From the NCBI RefSeq assembly GCF_030272615.1, contig NC_081410.1, forward strand, positions 120,960,640-121,024,639: 64,000 nt of DNA, read 5' to 3'. A model generated the notes under the pieces. That model searched no databases and had not been told where the DNA came from. It was given only the letters and a program-made list of their open reading frames with translations. Source of the DNA: Cryptomeria japonica (Eukaryota > Streptophyta > Pinopsida > Cupressales > Cupressaceae). Positions 35,416-46,507 of the stretch are shown one piece after another (the first letter of the stretch is position 1; every line of letters begins with the position of its first letter). A program made the translations under genes and the position numbers.

Positions 35416-38400
35416 ATGATGCATTCATTTCATAGATGTGATAATGGGTTGGCTTCCCTTGTTTCAATTTTTCCATCTCCTAAAGAACTTCCCCCTATCT
35501 ATAACAACATTTTAGTGCCTAAAAGAGTTGCTGCCAATCCCTTTGAGACTCTCCCATGCTCTAAGGATGAAGTCTTTAAGAGTGATCTTGACAATTCTCC
35601 TAAAATGTGCCCTTCCTATTTAGCTATCCTAGAGGAAGAGAATGATATCATAAACACCTTTCTTAATGTTACTTCACCTTCCCTACATGATGCCTCTCTA
35701 AGTGAAAAGGTATTGATGGATATTGACTTATTTTCTCCTAAAGTTGGTCCTTCCAATGGGGGCATGTTAATGCAACAAGAGGTTATGGACACTTCTTTCA
35801 AAGATCTCCTTCCTAAGCATGAATCTTTGGAGAAATATGATCATGTTCCTCCTAAAAAACACTCCCTTCATGAGGATCCTTTTGTGCAAGAAGATGACAT
35901 TATCCCTACATTTCCTATTGATGGCATTTCCTTTTCTAACAAAATTCCCACTAGAGATGATGAATTAATGATAAATGCTTACCCTTCTCCTAAAGTTTGT
36001 CTTACCCATAAGCATCCCTTAGAGAAAGAAGATGAAATAATAAGAAATTTCCTTAATTCTCTCTCCCCTAAAGACCATATTGAACATATTTTGAGGAAAG
36101 AGGATGAGTTTAACACATCTATTGATGCTCTTCCTCCTAAGGATGAGGAATTAACAAACAATGTTATCTCCTCTCCCGAAATTAACAATACTTCAAACAT
36201 TCCTTTCAACCACCTCACTATTTGGGATGAACCATTAGAAGAAGGTGTAGATTATTCTCTCTCCCTTGATAGTTTCTCACGTTCCTTGAATCTCAATTAT
36301 TCTCCCTCTAAAAATAAAGCATCTCCCTCTCCTCAACTTGGTTCTACTCATAAGGATACCCTAGTTCAAAGCAAGATGGTTAACATCTCTTTCAAAGATC
36401 TCCCTCTCAAAAGTGAGACTTTAGAGAGTAATTTTGATCCTTCTCCTAGAGAGTTTATTCCCCATGTAGATCCTTTGATGATAGAGGATGATATGACCTT
36501 TCCTAGTATTCCTCTTCCTACTAGAACATCAATGCCTATCCCTTGTCTCTCTCCTAAAATTGATCTAATCTGTGATAAGATTTTAGTGCAAGAGAAGACT
36601 ATCAATAATTCTTCCAACACTTTTGTTCATTCCTCTAAACCATCCTCAATCAATTTGATACATGTGAATGAGACACCTAACAAACCTCTCTTCACTGTCC
36701 AAGGTGCTTGTCCTTCTCAAAATTCTCAAACTTTAAATAAGCCTATCTTAGTGGTTCAAGGTGGTTATGCTAATGATTCTTTTTGCACGCCTAAGAAACC
36801 TATTATTACTGTGCAAGGAGGTTATTTTTCTAAGAGCCCTTATGAGTATGCTAAGCAACCGACTAGAGAGAGTTATCATGCAGTTGCTCATACCTATAAC
36901 ACAAGAAACAATAGGCAACCTAATCCTCCTCCAGTTTTCCCCACTTCGCTTCCTCCTTCCCAACCTATTCTTCCTCAAGCTCCTCGGATTTCACAAGTTC
37001 TTGGTAAGGAATATGATCTCATAGAACAACTTAAAACTACTCCTACCAAGATATCCCTTTGGGATTTGATCCAAACTTCTTCCGCTCATCATGGAATGTT
37101 ACAAGATGCCTTGAAAGATTTGAATGTTCCTCCACCGAATACATCTAGTAATATAGCATCTTTGGTTAACTCTGTGATGAATCCTAAAGCTCAAATTGTG
37201 TTTACTCAAGATGAGTTGCCTACTAGTGAAATTCAACAACAATATGATCCCTTGATGATTGTGGTTATCATAAATGACACGGCTATAAGACGAACACTAG
37301 TAGATAATGGCTCTGGCCTTAATGTATGTAGCATTAATCTATTGCATAAGATGAATGTGGATACATCCCTTATTGAGCCTGACTCTCGTCCCATTCGAGG
37401 CTTTGATAATGTGGCTAAGTCTTCATTAGGTATTATCACCTTACCCATCACAGTGGGACCTGTTACTTTGCCTACTCCTATCCATGTTATGTCGAGGAAT
37501 CTAACATACAACTTGTTATTAGGGAGACCTTGGATTCACAGTATGCAAGTTGTCCCCTCTACATTGCATAGACAAGTTAAATTTATTTATAACAATAAGA
37601 CATATACCTTGATAGGTGATACTAATCTTCAGGCTTGTTTGCAAACATCTACTTCCAAAGGGAGTTCTTCTAAGCCTTCCTCTTCTAGTGATGACTTGAT
37701 ACCTATGGATGAATCATTACCCTATGATAATCAAAATTCTTTGGATGAGTCTAAAGCTCCTGAAGAAGATCCTTCTCGACTTGAATCTACACATGAAAAG
37801 GCTTTTGATCCTAAGAAGGTTCTCGCAGAAGACGATTGGGGATCTCTTGATTTTAATCCCACCTTTGTAGGTGAATATAGGGTTCCTCCTAGAGATCTTA
37901 AAGGTAAAAAGAAGGAAGAAACTAGAGATCAATCAGTCTTACTTGAACCTATGAGCAATAATTTTGTGGCCGCTTCTCAAACTTCTTCTCCTCACACCTT
38001 TAATTCTGAAGAATTTGATTCTTTGTCTTATGAAAAACCACCCTCTCTTCCTGAAATGGCTGATCGTTATGGTCGTGGTTTTCGCATTTTTGCTAAGCAT
38101 GGGTATCATGGAAATGGTTGTGGTGCTCATGAACAAGGGATAAAAGTTCCTCTAGAGACTAATTTTCATAATTATGCCTTTGGACTTGGCTATAATCCCT
38201 GCAAACACACTAAAGCATCTAAAAGACCATCTCTTAATGTGAATGCTATATTTAGTAGTGATGATGATCTCACTTCAACTAAATCATCTTCTACTTCTAT
38301 CAACTCTCATTCCCCTCATAAGGAAATCTTGGCGATGAACAAATCCCTTTATGAATCCCCTCAAATTTCTAAATCCACTTATGAATCTTTATCTCCTATT

Positions 38401-38586
38401 CATCATAAAGTCCTTTCCTCTAGGGATAAGGCTCTAATAAATTACACTCATCCCTCTTCTAAGATTTCTTGTGACTTTTCTTCTTCAATTTTTATCACTT
38501 TATACATGTTTTTGATCTCACTTATAGTTGAGCATTTAGCATGTCATATTCAAATACCTCATTCAATCTATCATGTCTTTAAATAA
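35416..38586 (+). CDS. G2 intact 1056-aa retropepsin/G-patch-like protein
   Basis: ATG 35,416 (MMHSFHRCDNG) to TAA 38,584, with no stop. Residues ~1-470 are low-complexity with degenerate acidic repeats around 'SPK' and 'EEDDII' words. ~500-600 includes 'YDLIEQLKTTPTKISLWDLI', matched by 'YDLVEQLGKTPALISILELL' in Gypsy-1. A retropepsin fold follows (~600-740), with active site LVDNGSGLN (Asp at residue ~630; D-N-G instead of D-T/S-G) and 'LTYNLLLGRPWIH'. A G-patch-like stretch lies near 880-935 ('RYGRGFRIFAKHGYHGNGCG'). A hydrophobic end ('SIFITLYMFLISLIVEH', ~1020-1045) resembles a membrane segment. I find no gag capsid domain, zinc knuckle, RT or integrase. What it does for the element is unknown. 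Confidence 0.88.
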   Translation: MMHSFHRCDNGLASLVSIFPSPKELPPIYNNILVPKRVAANPFETLPCSKDEVFKSDLDNSPKMCPSYLAILEEENDIINTFLNVTSPSLHDASLSEKVLMDIDLFSPKVGPSNGGMLMQQEVMDTSFKDLLPKHESLEKYDHVPPKKHSLHEDPFVQEDDIIPTFPIDGISFSNKIPTRDDELMINAYPSPKVCLTHKHPLEKEDEIIRNFLNSLSPKDHIEHILRKEDEFNTSIDALPPKDEELTNNVISSPEINNTSNIPFNHLTIWDEPLEEGVDYSLSLDSFSRSLNLNYSPSKNKASPSPQLGSTHKDTLVQSKMVNISFKDLPLKSETLESNFDPSPREFIPHVDPLMIEDDMTFPSIPLPTRTSMPIPCLSPKIDLICDKILVQEKTINNSSNTFVHSSKPSSINLIHVNETPNKPLFTVQGACPSQNSQTLNKPILVVQGGYANDSFCTPKKPIITVQGGYFSKSPYEYAKQPTRESYHAVAHTYNTRNNRQPNPPPVFPTSLPPSQPILPQAPRISQVLGKEYDLIEQLKTTPTKISLWDLIQTSSAHHGMLQDALKDLNVPPPNTSSNIASLVNSVMNPKAQIVFTQDELPTSEIQQQYDPLMIVVIINDTAIRRTLVDNGSGLNVCSINLLHKMNVDTSLIEPDSRPIRGFDNVAKSSLGIITLPITVGPVTLPTPIHVMSRNLTYNLLLGRPWIHSMQVVPSTLHRQVKFIYNNKTYTLIGDTNLQACLQTSTSKGSSSKPSSSSDDLIPMDESLPYDNQNSLDESKAPEEDPSRLESTHEKAFDPKKVLAEDDWGSLDFNPTFVGEYRVPPRDLKGKKKEETRDQSVLLEPMSNNFVAASQTSSPHTFNSEEFDSLSYEKPPSLPEMADRYGRGFRIFAKHGYHGNGCGAHEQGIKVPLETNFHNYAFGLGYNPCKHTKASKRPSLNVNAIFSSDDDLTSTKSSSTSINSHSPHKEILAMNKSLYESPQISKSTYESLSPIHHKVLSSRDKALINYTHPSSKISCDFSSSIFITLYMFLISLIVEHLACHIQIPHSIYHVFK

Positions 38587-40180
38587 CATTAATGGCTGTT
38601 ATGTTGCTCATCATTATGTGACATTGGTAGCTCATTTACTGGGGGCTCATTGTCATTCATGATGGTACAATTTCAAGTGCAATCATATTTTTGAAGCAAC
38701 ATAATAGCCTAATTTTCTTGTTCCTATGGGGACAAGAGTGATTTCATACATCTCTTCTTTTGCTTATGTCCAAATCTCTCCCTAGAAGATTGTGTAAGTC
38801 CTTCTCATTGAGGCAATGATCTTTCCTTATTTTATCTAAGGATCCACTTTTTCCTATTTCATGGATGGTGTGAACTTTATTACTTGATGTTATTCCTTGT
38901 ATGCATTTGTTGTTGTTTGTTCAAGGATTCTCTCTTACAAGAGGTGTAAGTCCTTGACTACAACCTCTTTTGCACTTGGTAAAATACATCCATAATGAAT
39001 TTACTCCCCCAATTGGGTTAAAAAGAGCGTCATCCTTCATTAAGAATCACTTTCACCTCGCAAAAGAAGGAAGTATTGCATTCTTATTCTCTTCTTTGTC
39101 TTATTCTAGAAGATGTTATATTTGTCTAAGACAATTCCTCTCGGGGATAGGTGTCTTTTGTACAAAGATCTCTTCTCCTCTAAGGATCTCCTTTACACAT
39201 ACTACAAGATATCCCTTTTTCAACTATCTTATCCTTGCTTAAAGAGTGCAAAACTCTCTTGCTTGGATCTATGACATTGTTGCATTTTTGGGGTATCTTA
39301 TTTTGTGATGAAGGTAGGTATCCTTGTTCTACTTTGGTTATGACATAAACATTACACTTTTTGAGCAATGGGTCATTCTCGGAACCAGAGCACAGACTCT
39401 TAGAGCGAGATGTCACGCTTTTGTACTATACATATACAGGTTGTAGCATACTCGGGCATAGACTCCTATGAGATGCTTCTAACCTCACTTACACACACAT
39501 GCACGAGGTTGAGTGGAACTAGCGGCATAAGACTAGACTTTCTCACTCTCCTCCCTTACATGGATCACCTAGACAGACTCTAGGGGCTAGTTTTCCATGT
39601 CCTTTTTTTCCATGGATCACCTAGACAAGATCTAGGGGCGAGAAGTCCATGTTTTCTCTCTCACTATTCTTCTCATGGATCACAAATGGGTGTATTCATG
39701 CTTTTTTCCTTTCTTTTCTTCTCTTTGCATTTTGTTTCCATTTACATCCTTCATCTTGTGTTAGAGAACTCTCAAATCCTCACACTCTTTGTTGTGTTGG
39801 AATTGAGATTTAGTCCTCTTTCTTACCAAATGATTCTCCATTAGTTTTTGATCTCATATCAAATCTTCTTGTGAGCATTTGTCATCAATATTCTTTAACA
39901 ATTCGAAGTGGTAAACATGATACCCTATTTCAACTCACTAAAATTAGCAAGCCGAAACAGGGGGGGCATATAGCTACCCTCGAATTTTCATCACCTTCCT
40001 TAGTAAGCATTAGGTGATTTTGTGATCTAACATGTGTTTTGTAGGGTGCGGTTCCTAACTGTGTACTGCAGATACCGCTGGGGGCTTCGTTCGACAGACT
40101 TATGGATATATCCTTTTTCAAATAATGTTTACTTTTCTGTACTTTAGCTTGCATATGCACGTAGTGTTCATATGACCGCT
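38587..40180 (+). other. G2 non-coding region between ORF and PPT
   Basis: 1.6 kb with no supported gene. 'catggatcacctagacagac' and its relative recur at ~39,560, ~39,613 and (shortened) ~39,674. This is where RT and integrase would lie in a complete element. Confidence 0.65.
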
Positions 40181-40195
40181 AAAGTGGGGGCTAAA
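40181..40195 (+). other. G2 polypurine tract
   Basis: AAAGTGGGGGCTAAA directly before the 3' LTR. Confidence 0.7.
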
Positions 40196-41802
40196 TGTAG
40201 CGTCGTAAATTGTACGCACTTGCTAGGGTGGTACAATTTCACACCTAGTTTAGCACCCGCCTTGGCGCATTTTGCATTTTGCATTACATTTCCCCTTTAG
40301 CACTTAATTAATTAAATTAATTAGGTCTAAGGTTCTATTTTATCATCTCCCATATCATAAAGTTGGGCCCTTTCATTAAAGTGTGCCCTTTTCATTTTAT
40401 TCCTCCTATACATCATTTAATCAAAAACCCTAATTAAGTCCTATTTCGAACTTGGGGGCTTGGTTTTGGGGTCAAAACATCTCGAAATCACCTGTAACTT
40501 CGGGATTCTCTCTAAAATAATCATATCCGACGGCCCTGAAAATTTGGTGAAAAGTTGTCGGGACCGTGGCGCCCGGTGCACATGGTCCCGGACATTTTTC
40601 CTGAAATTTTGGGAGCACGATCCAATCATAAAATAAAGCTTAACCCCAAGAAATTGGCGGGATATTCAATCTCTAGGTCGGCCAAAAGTTGAAATTAAGA
40701 CCTAGGGTTTCATATATAAGAGCTCTCTTTCTTCATTTGAAAGGATCAGAATTTTGGCTTTCAAGGACCTTCTATGCAGCGAAAGAGCAGATCTTTGAAG
40801 ACTTCAACAACATTCAATATCCTTCTATCAAGCATTTATCAATTTCATTCATCCATTTAGGGCTTGGAAGACATTGAAGAACAATAGGAGATTACCGACT
40901 GAAGATTGGCTTGTACTCCTCCCTTGAGGGTTGGGTATGATTTCATGTTGTTTTCATGTCTTTGCATAAGCTTCAATATATCCTTTATTCATGCTTTAGA
41001 TCACTTTGCATCTTGATTTAGAGCATTTACATTATCATTTACAAGCAATTAGGGTTTACTTTCTAGGTTGCTCTAGTTTGCTTTCTTGCATTTAAGGACC
41101 TTGCACACACACTAGGTATGCACACACAATACATTTTACAATACAACTTGGCTATTCGTGGAGGTGGAAATCACCGAAGCGAGGGTTTGACTAAGGCAAA
41201 ACCCTATATAGCCACCCAAACACCTTTTCAGATATAAGTGCAGGTTTCGGGACTCGGACGACGCCGCAGGTTGCAGATCCGGGAGAAGCAGACTGAGACC
41301 GACCTTCCCACCAAATTTCAGAGCAAAAGACCAGGACAGGGGCGTGGGGCGCCCTGGTCCTCCTAACAGACAACATTTTCAGCATTTTTGACAGCTTTTC
41401 CAGAGTGCAAAACAACAGTTTTCGGAGCAGTTTCAGGGGCAGAATCAGGACAGTGGCGCCCGCGCCCCCATCCCGAACATTTTCAGTCAGATTTTAACTC
41501 CGGGTACGCATTTGCATTCTTGTCTTGTCCTTGTGTTTACAGCTTTCCATCATTTAAGTTCAATTCTGTAATCTTGTTATTAGTTCATACTTGCACTTTG
41601 GGGTTAGGGATTGAGCTTGCATCATTTCATCTTTCAATTACAACAAAGGAATAGAAATCCTAATAGGTAGCCCGTGGCTCTCTCTTCCACAAGAAGAAGT
41701 AGCCAATTGTGTGATACCTCTAGGCTCTTTCGTATTCCACAAGTGTGTGGTTGAAAGTGAGATTAGGGCATGTTTGCTTAGTCTCGCTTTTTCTCCCACA
41801 CA
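40196..41802 (+). repeat. G2 3' LTR
   Basis: 1607 bp, 30 bp shorter than the 5' LTR by the single GC-rich unit at ~41,331-41,362. TATA box at 40,713-40,720. Confidence 0.95.
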
Positions 41803-41807
41803 CTTAG
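41803..41807. repeat. G2 target-site duplication, right (CTTAG)
   Basis: Identical to 33,447-33,451. Confidence 0.95.
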
Positions 41808-44800
41808 AGTTGGATTAGGTGGTCGTAAGACCCTCGTTTGACCATAGTCGTGCTCAAGTGAGCATCATCAGTCATCGTCGGTATTCCCTTTTGGTTGGGT
41901 TTGCGAGTCATCTGTCTGGTTGACCTTCTTGATTTGTGTGTTTGGTGTGTATGGTTAAATTGATTAATTAATCCTTAGTATTTAATTTGATTAAATATGT
42001 GTTTGTGCATTAAAGATTAATGGACTAAATTAAACAGGGTTTCTTTATGTGTTTAATCGCTATTTGAATCGCTTGAGTTAGTTTGGTAGCAAGTTCAAGT
42101 AAATGGTTAATTTTAACTATTAAATATATTTTGTTTATGCTTATGAAAGGAAAGTTTTGAATTTAATTGCAATAGAATTAATTGTATTCTGTTGGCTTTT
42201 TAAATTAGAAAGGTTAGTTTCAGTTAATTGAGGAAATCAATTTTAGATTGAAAATCAAGTAAATATATTGATATAGTTGGAAAATAATGATTTTTGGGAT
42301 TTATTTTAAATAAAAAATTTAATTCCAAAAATAAAATTTTTGGTCAAACTTTTCCATATAACCTAGACTTTTGAAAAGTATGGGGGATTGATATTTTTTT
42401 GGGAAAAATATTTTTGGATGAAAATTTGGGGGTTTTGGGAAGAGAAAGAATTTCTTGAGCTGGAGAATTGGGCTCTTCTTCAATCTTGCCAGGATTGTTG
42501 AGCCAGGTAGGCCTCTGGTTAGTTTTATTGATTTCCTTGTTTTAAAGAAATTGTTTTGGATCTTTAAGAAATTTGTGTGTGAAGATTGAAAAATCTCTTC
42601 TATTTGGGGAAAATAAAACAGATGCAAGTTTATTTACAATCCAAACCCTTCTTGTTTGTTTCCATTCCAAGTTTAGATTATGGTTGCTCTGATTGTTTTA
42701 AAAATCAAAAATAAACTTGAGACTAGCTGGTTACAATGAAAGTTTGGTAAAATTCTAAATTATTGCTTTCAAATTCAAGCTTCAATCAGATAAATTTGCC
42801 TGGGTTTGGATAATGGATGTTAATCCTTATCATTATGCGAGTATGGTATTGTTTTGAAGAGATTACTCTTCCTAAATCTGGGTATTTGAAAATATTAGAA
42901 ACCCATGCTTTCTGAAAATAAAAATGAAAAAAAAAAAACATGCTGTTGGAAATGAAATTTTAAGTCTTTAGGAGACTGTTTATTTATTTTACTGTGTTTT
43001 ATCCACAGTAATTTATTGCAAAAAAATTTTTAAAAATAATAATAATAATAATTAACACCCCCCCCCCCCACCGTGGCAGAGTTTCCCCCACCACGTGGAG
43101 GGGTGTTGCATACCCCATTGGGTAGCAGCGCTCCCCAAGGGTAGCGCCTGCTACCTTTTGGTAGCAACGCTGCCTTGGGGTAGCATGGGCTACCAAAAGG
43201 GGGAGGGGCCCACGTGGGTACCCTTCCCCCCCCTCCCCATATATTTATGTTTCCTTTTTTTTTTTTTAAAATAGCTCTTTTTTATATATTTTTTTTAATC
43301 AAAAAATATATATATAACAATTTAATATTATTTAATGATACAATTTAATATTATTTAATGATAATGTTTTAATGTTAAATTTTAATCATTACATTATTAA
43401 TTAATGAGTAATTAATATATATGTTAATTGGTTAAATTGCATTTTGATGTATTTGCAAGGAACTAATATAGGCATTTGCAAATTGAAAAGAAAGAATAAA
43501 ATCAAATATTTATTATTTGTTAATTCTTGGAAATTAACCCCTATGTTAATAGGATTTTGTGGAATTAAAATATTATGTTAATTCGGAAAATGTTTACCTA
43601 TTTTGTTATAGCTCCTTTCTAAGGGTATATTTCCATTTTTGGAAACTATATGCTTATTTGAAGAAGTGAGATTAAGTTATTTTATTTCAAAAGAGAATAT
43701 CAATGATGTTTTATTGGAAGATTAAATAGCATATTTATTCGGTTAATGTTATTTAATTATATTCATGTGAACTTGGTTTAAGAACTCATTATGGCGTATT
43801 TATGTATGTTCGATGCAAATGAACCTTAATGAGTTAGAAAACCAAAAATGATATGTACTTAGATGAAGTAGATCACTACAATCTAACTTAGATCTTTTAG
43901 AAAACTTGATCAACATTTAATGTTTAAATCATTTCAAAAAAGATTGTTTCTGTTGGTTATTGCCTTTGCGAGTTTAATTTTTGTATTCGCTTTTGCTTAA
44001 GTAATGGCAAGCCTTGCTTTGTTTGATTGGACCCTGTCGTATGGTTGATTTGGGTACCTGTTTCTGTCCTCGGTCTTGAGTTTACTGTTATTTTGTTTTG
44101 GTGTTGTATTGGTCATATCCTTTTTTGTGGTGTCGAATGATGATTCGTGGTTGACCATAGTTGGTCAGGTCTCTAGTTAGAGTACCATCTGTCAATGCAC
44201 CTCTTATGAAGTCATGTTTGACCAAATGGTGGATTTCTCCATTTTGAACTCCATTCGTCTGACCATGTGTATTTCTTGGTTTTTGAGTTCATTTGAGTAT
44301 AGTCTAGTGTCATATGGGAAAGTAACTTTCGATTGGGGGCCACGCCCAGAGTGGCTGCTGGGTAACTCGTCGAAAGTGAGTCTAATAAGTGATAACCTAA
44401 CAGTAGATTAGAATGTTAATCTCTAAGTAAGATAATTGTGCCTCACACATGGGACGAGTGCTAATATAGACTCGACGTGCTGTGAGAAGGCCTAAAATGG
44501 CAAACCATCATCCTTGTCTTCACGAAAGGATGTGTGGGTCCACATGAGGCTTGGATGGGCCGGAGGTTCGGATTAGGTTGCCAGGGTAACCCTGTGTGTG
44601 GGGCCGGGACCTATGAAGACCTGCCATGGTAACCATACCAGGATGTGTGATGACACTTGTCCCTACGTTCGCTAGTGTGATGTCGTATTGTCCTGTTGGG
44701 AGTATGTTTGTGGGTCGTCCTATTGTCTATGCCCTTGTGAGTATCGAGTTTCATGTTAGACCTTGGGTGGTGATGACTCAGTTTTGTGGATGTTCAAATG

Positions 44801-45640
44801 GACCTTTGTATTAGCTTTGATTATGTTCAGTTGGATCCTTTCCTTTTCAGGGATCGTTTATGTATTTATTGACCGATGCGGTCATTTTATATTGATTATG
44901 TTTTGCCTTGATGGCCGGATTGTAAATAATGAGAACCTCATGTATTCTTAACTTTATTAATTATCAGAGGGGTCTTGCAGTTGAGCAGACTTGGAGATGT
45001 AGCCCTTTAGGGGTGAACTCCAAGATCATCTTGGTGTTATGTGATGCTTTTATTCTTATGTTTCATGTTTAGTGTTAGCATGTATGAATGACATTTTGAT
45101 AGAATGTATAAGTGGATAAGATGAAATTAATTTTAAATGCCTGTATGCAGTCCTCTCCTTGATGCAATAATGTGGATCATGAAAGAATGTAGTTTGAACA
45201 ATAGAATGCATTCAGTTATTGTTAATGAAATTAAATATGCATGGAAAGAACTCATTAGTCTATGATCAAATTAAAGTGGGTTATTAAATTAGATGCATGA
45301 CTTAAACTTTAATGAAAAGATTGAGTGTAAGGTATGAATGAATCATAATGGATAAATATTAGCATGTGATTTATATTTTCATCTATCTGAAAGAAATTAT
45401 CCTTGTTTAAGAATTATCTTGTTATAAGATAATCAGCTTATTGGATTTATTAGTGTGTTGCGTGAAGTGTGTAATTAAGTAATCACGTTGGGAAACTCTT
45501 TAGGTGTTAGTTGATGTCTTCCGCTATGTAATCTGAATTTTTGATATCTTGTTGTATCTTAATGTTGTGTTTATCTAAAAAAAAAAATTATTGCACTCTA
45601 TTCTTGTGTTATGGCTTATCCCTTCGAGGTTTCCTGGCGG
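41808..45640. other. Body of LTR-D right of G2
   Basis: 3.8 kb without a supported gene. It holds a GC-rich hairpin island at 43,065-43,235, bordered by AT-rich low-complexity sequence (43,020-43,060 and 43,250-43,440). Small ORFs at 44,214-44,951 look like chance. Confidence 0.55.
43065..43235. repeat. GC-rich inverted-repeat island in LTR-D
   Basis: Repeated GGTAGC / GCTACC words in both orientations ('ggtagcagcgctccccaag', 'ccttttggtagcaacgctg', 'gggctaccaaaagg') can form several alternative hairpins. CACGTG occurs twice (~43,093 and ~43,211). Confidence 0.7.
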
Positions 45641-45649
45641 GGCATTACA

Positions 45650-45654
45650 TATGA
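45650..45654. repeat. LTR-D target-site duplication, right (TATGA)
   Basis: Identical to 33,138-33,142. Confidence 0.9.
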
Positions 45655-46507
45655 ATGTATAGTCTTATTGCACAGTTATTTTCTTCATATTCATCGATTG
45701 CATCGATGAAAATGGTGTTGTCTAAAATGTTTGATAGCATTTTATTATTGTGATCGTCAACGTCCTTTTTCCTATAAAATAGGAAAGGGAATGTTGAGTC
45801 AATGGGCGGTGGGCGTGAGAAATGTTGATTGAGATAATGCAAATCGTTTTGTTTTTTTAATAACCCAATGTGAATTCTATTAAGGATTGGGATAAAAATA
45901 TCATCTTTTTGTCTCATCGTACAATTCAATGAATAACACCTTATTTTATCTTTTCAGAAGTTGTAAGGCATCAATTCTTTTTGAGTTGGTTTATTTCAAA
46001 CACAACAGAGTCAAGTACAGGTTGTGCTTGATACAAATCACCAACAAAGATCGTGTCAAGGTTTCCAAAATGTGCAATGGGCATTTGCATTATATCATGT
46101 AACCTTTTGTTAATGTAATGTAAGAATGTTGAACCAACTAGTGATATTTCATCTATGAGAAGTGCACGGAGTTTATTGTAATGCTTTTTCATTTTGTCTA
46201 GTGTTTTAGTATTGAGAGGAAGAAATTCTGATTTGTTAAATGGAATGTGAAATGTTCAATGTAGTGTGATTCTGCCTATGTTATATGTTGATTTCGTAGT
46301 GAATGCAATTTTCACACCCTTGGGTTTGTCTGGATCATTTTCGATGGAGTTATTATAAATGCGAAGGAGTATTTCGTATATTGCATTTGCAGTGAAAGTC
46401 TTTCCATCTCCATCTCCTATTAGAAACAATTGCAATGGGGTTTTCATTTTTTTCATTTTTTTAATCACAATGTCCTTCACAATTTGTTGTTGTTCTTTAT
46501 TAAGCAT
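45655..46507 (-). pseudogene. Helitron PIF1-type helicase, N-terminal part
   Basis: 'MLNKEQQQIVKDIV' opens the helicase (motif Q-like). Walker A is GDGDGKT at 46,397-46,417 (the family has GGxGTGKT/S). Walker B 'LLIDEISLVG' is near 46,150, followed by 'VGDLYQAQPV' (~46,020-46,050) and 'MRQKDDIFIPILNRIHIG' (~45,855-45,915). A shift at ~46,190-46,260 breaks it into pieces. The apparent C-terminus at 45,645 is not real, because it runs five bases past the Helitron into the inserted LTR; the true frame resumes at 33,137. Confidence 0.88.

Larger units (their letters stand above)
33452..41802 (+). mobile_element. G2: Gypsy-derived LTR retrotransposon with one intact ORF and no RT or integrase
   Basis: LTRs 33,452-35,088 and 40,196-41,802 (TGTAG...CACACA) are nearly identical. 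CTTAG duplication is perfect. A primer-site-like TGG sequence follows the left LTR and a PPT precedes the right. The interior holds one 1056-codon ORF and non-coding DNA, with no RT, RNase H or integrase. The near-identical LTRs and open ORF make it the youngest insertion here. It must rely on enzymes from another element. Confidence 0.93.
33143..45649 (+). mobile_element. LTR-D: probable ~4.15 kb solo LTR split by G2
   Basis: Starts TGTAGTACCCCTG and ends GGGGCATTACA, with a perfect TATGA duplication on both sides. Without the G2 insertion (33,452-41,802 plus one CTTAG) it is about 4.15 kb. I find no internal terminal repeat, PBS, PPT or pol ORF, so a solo LTR from a large element is the simplest reading. 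A short non-autonomous element without detectable LTRs is the alternative. Orientation is a guess. Confidence 0.6.

Noticed and set aside
45645-45660. Natural C-terminus of the Helitron helicase here
   Set aside because: The last codons and stop are LTR-D sequence. The true frame continues at 33,137.
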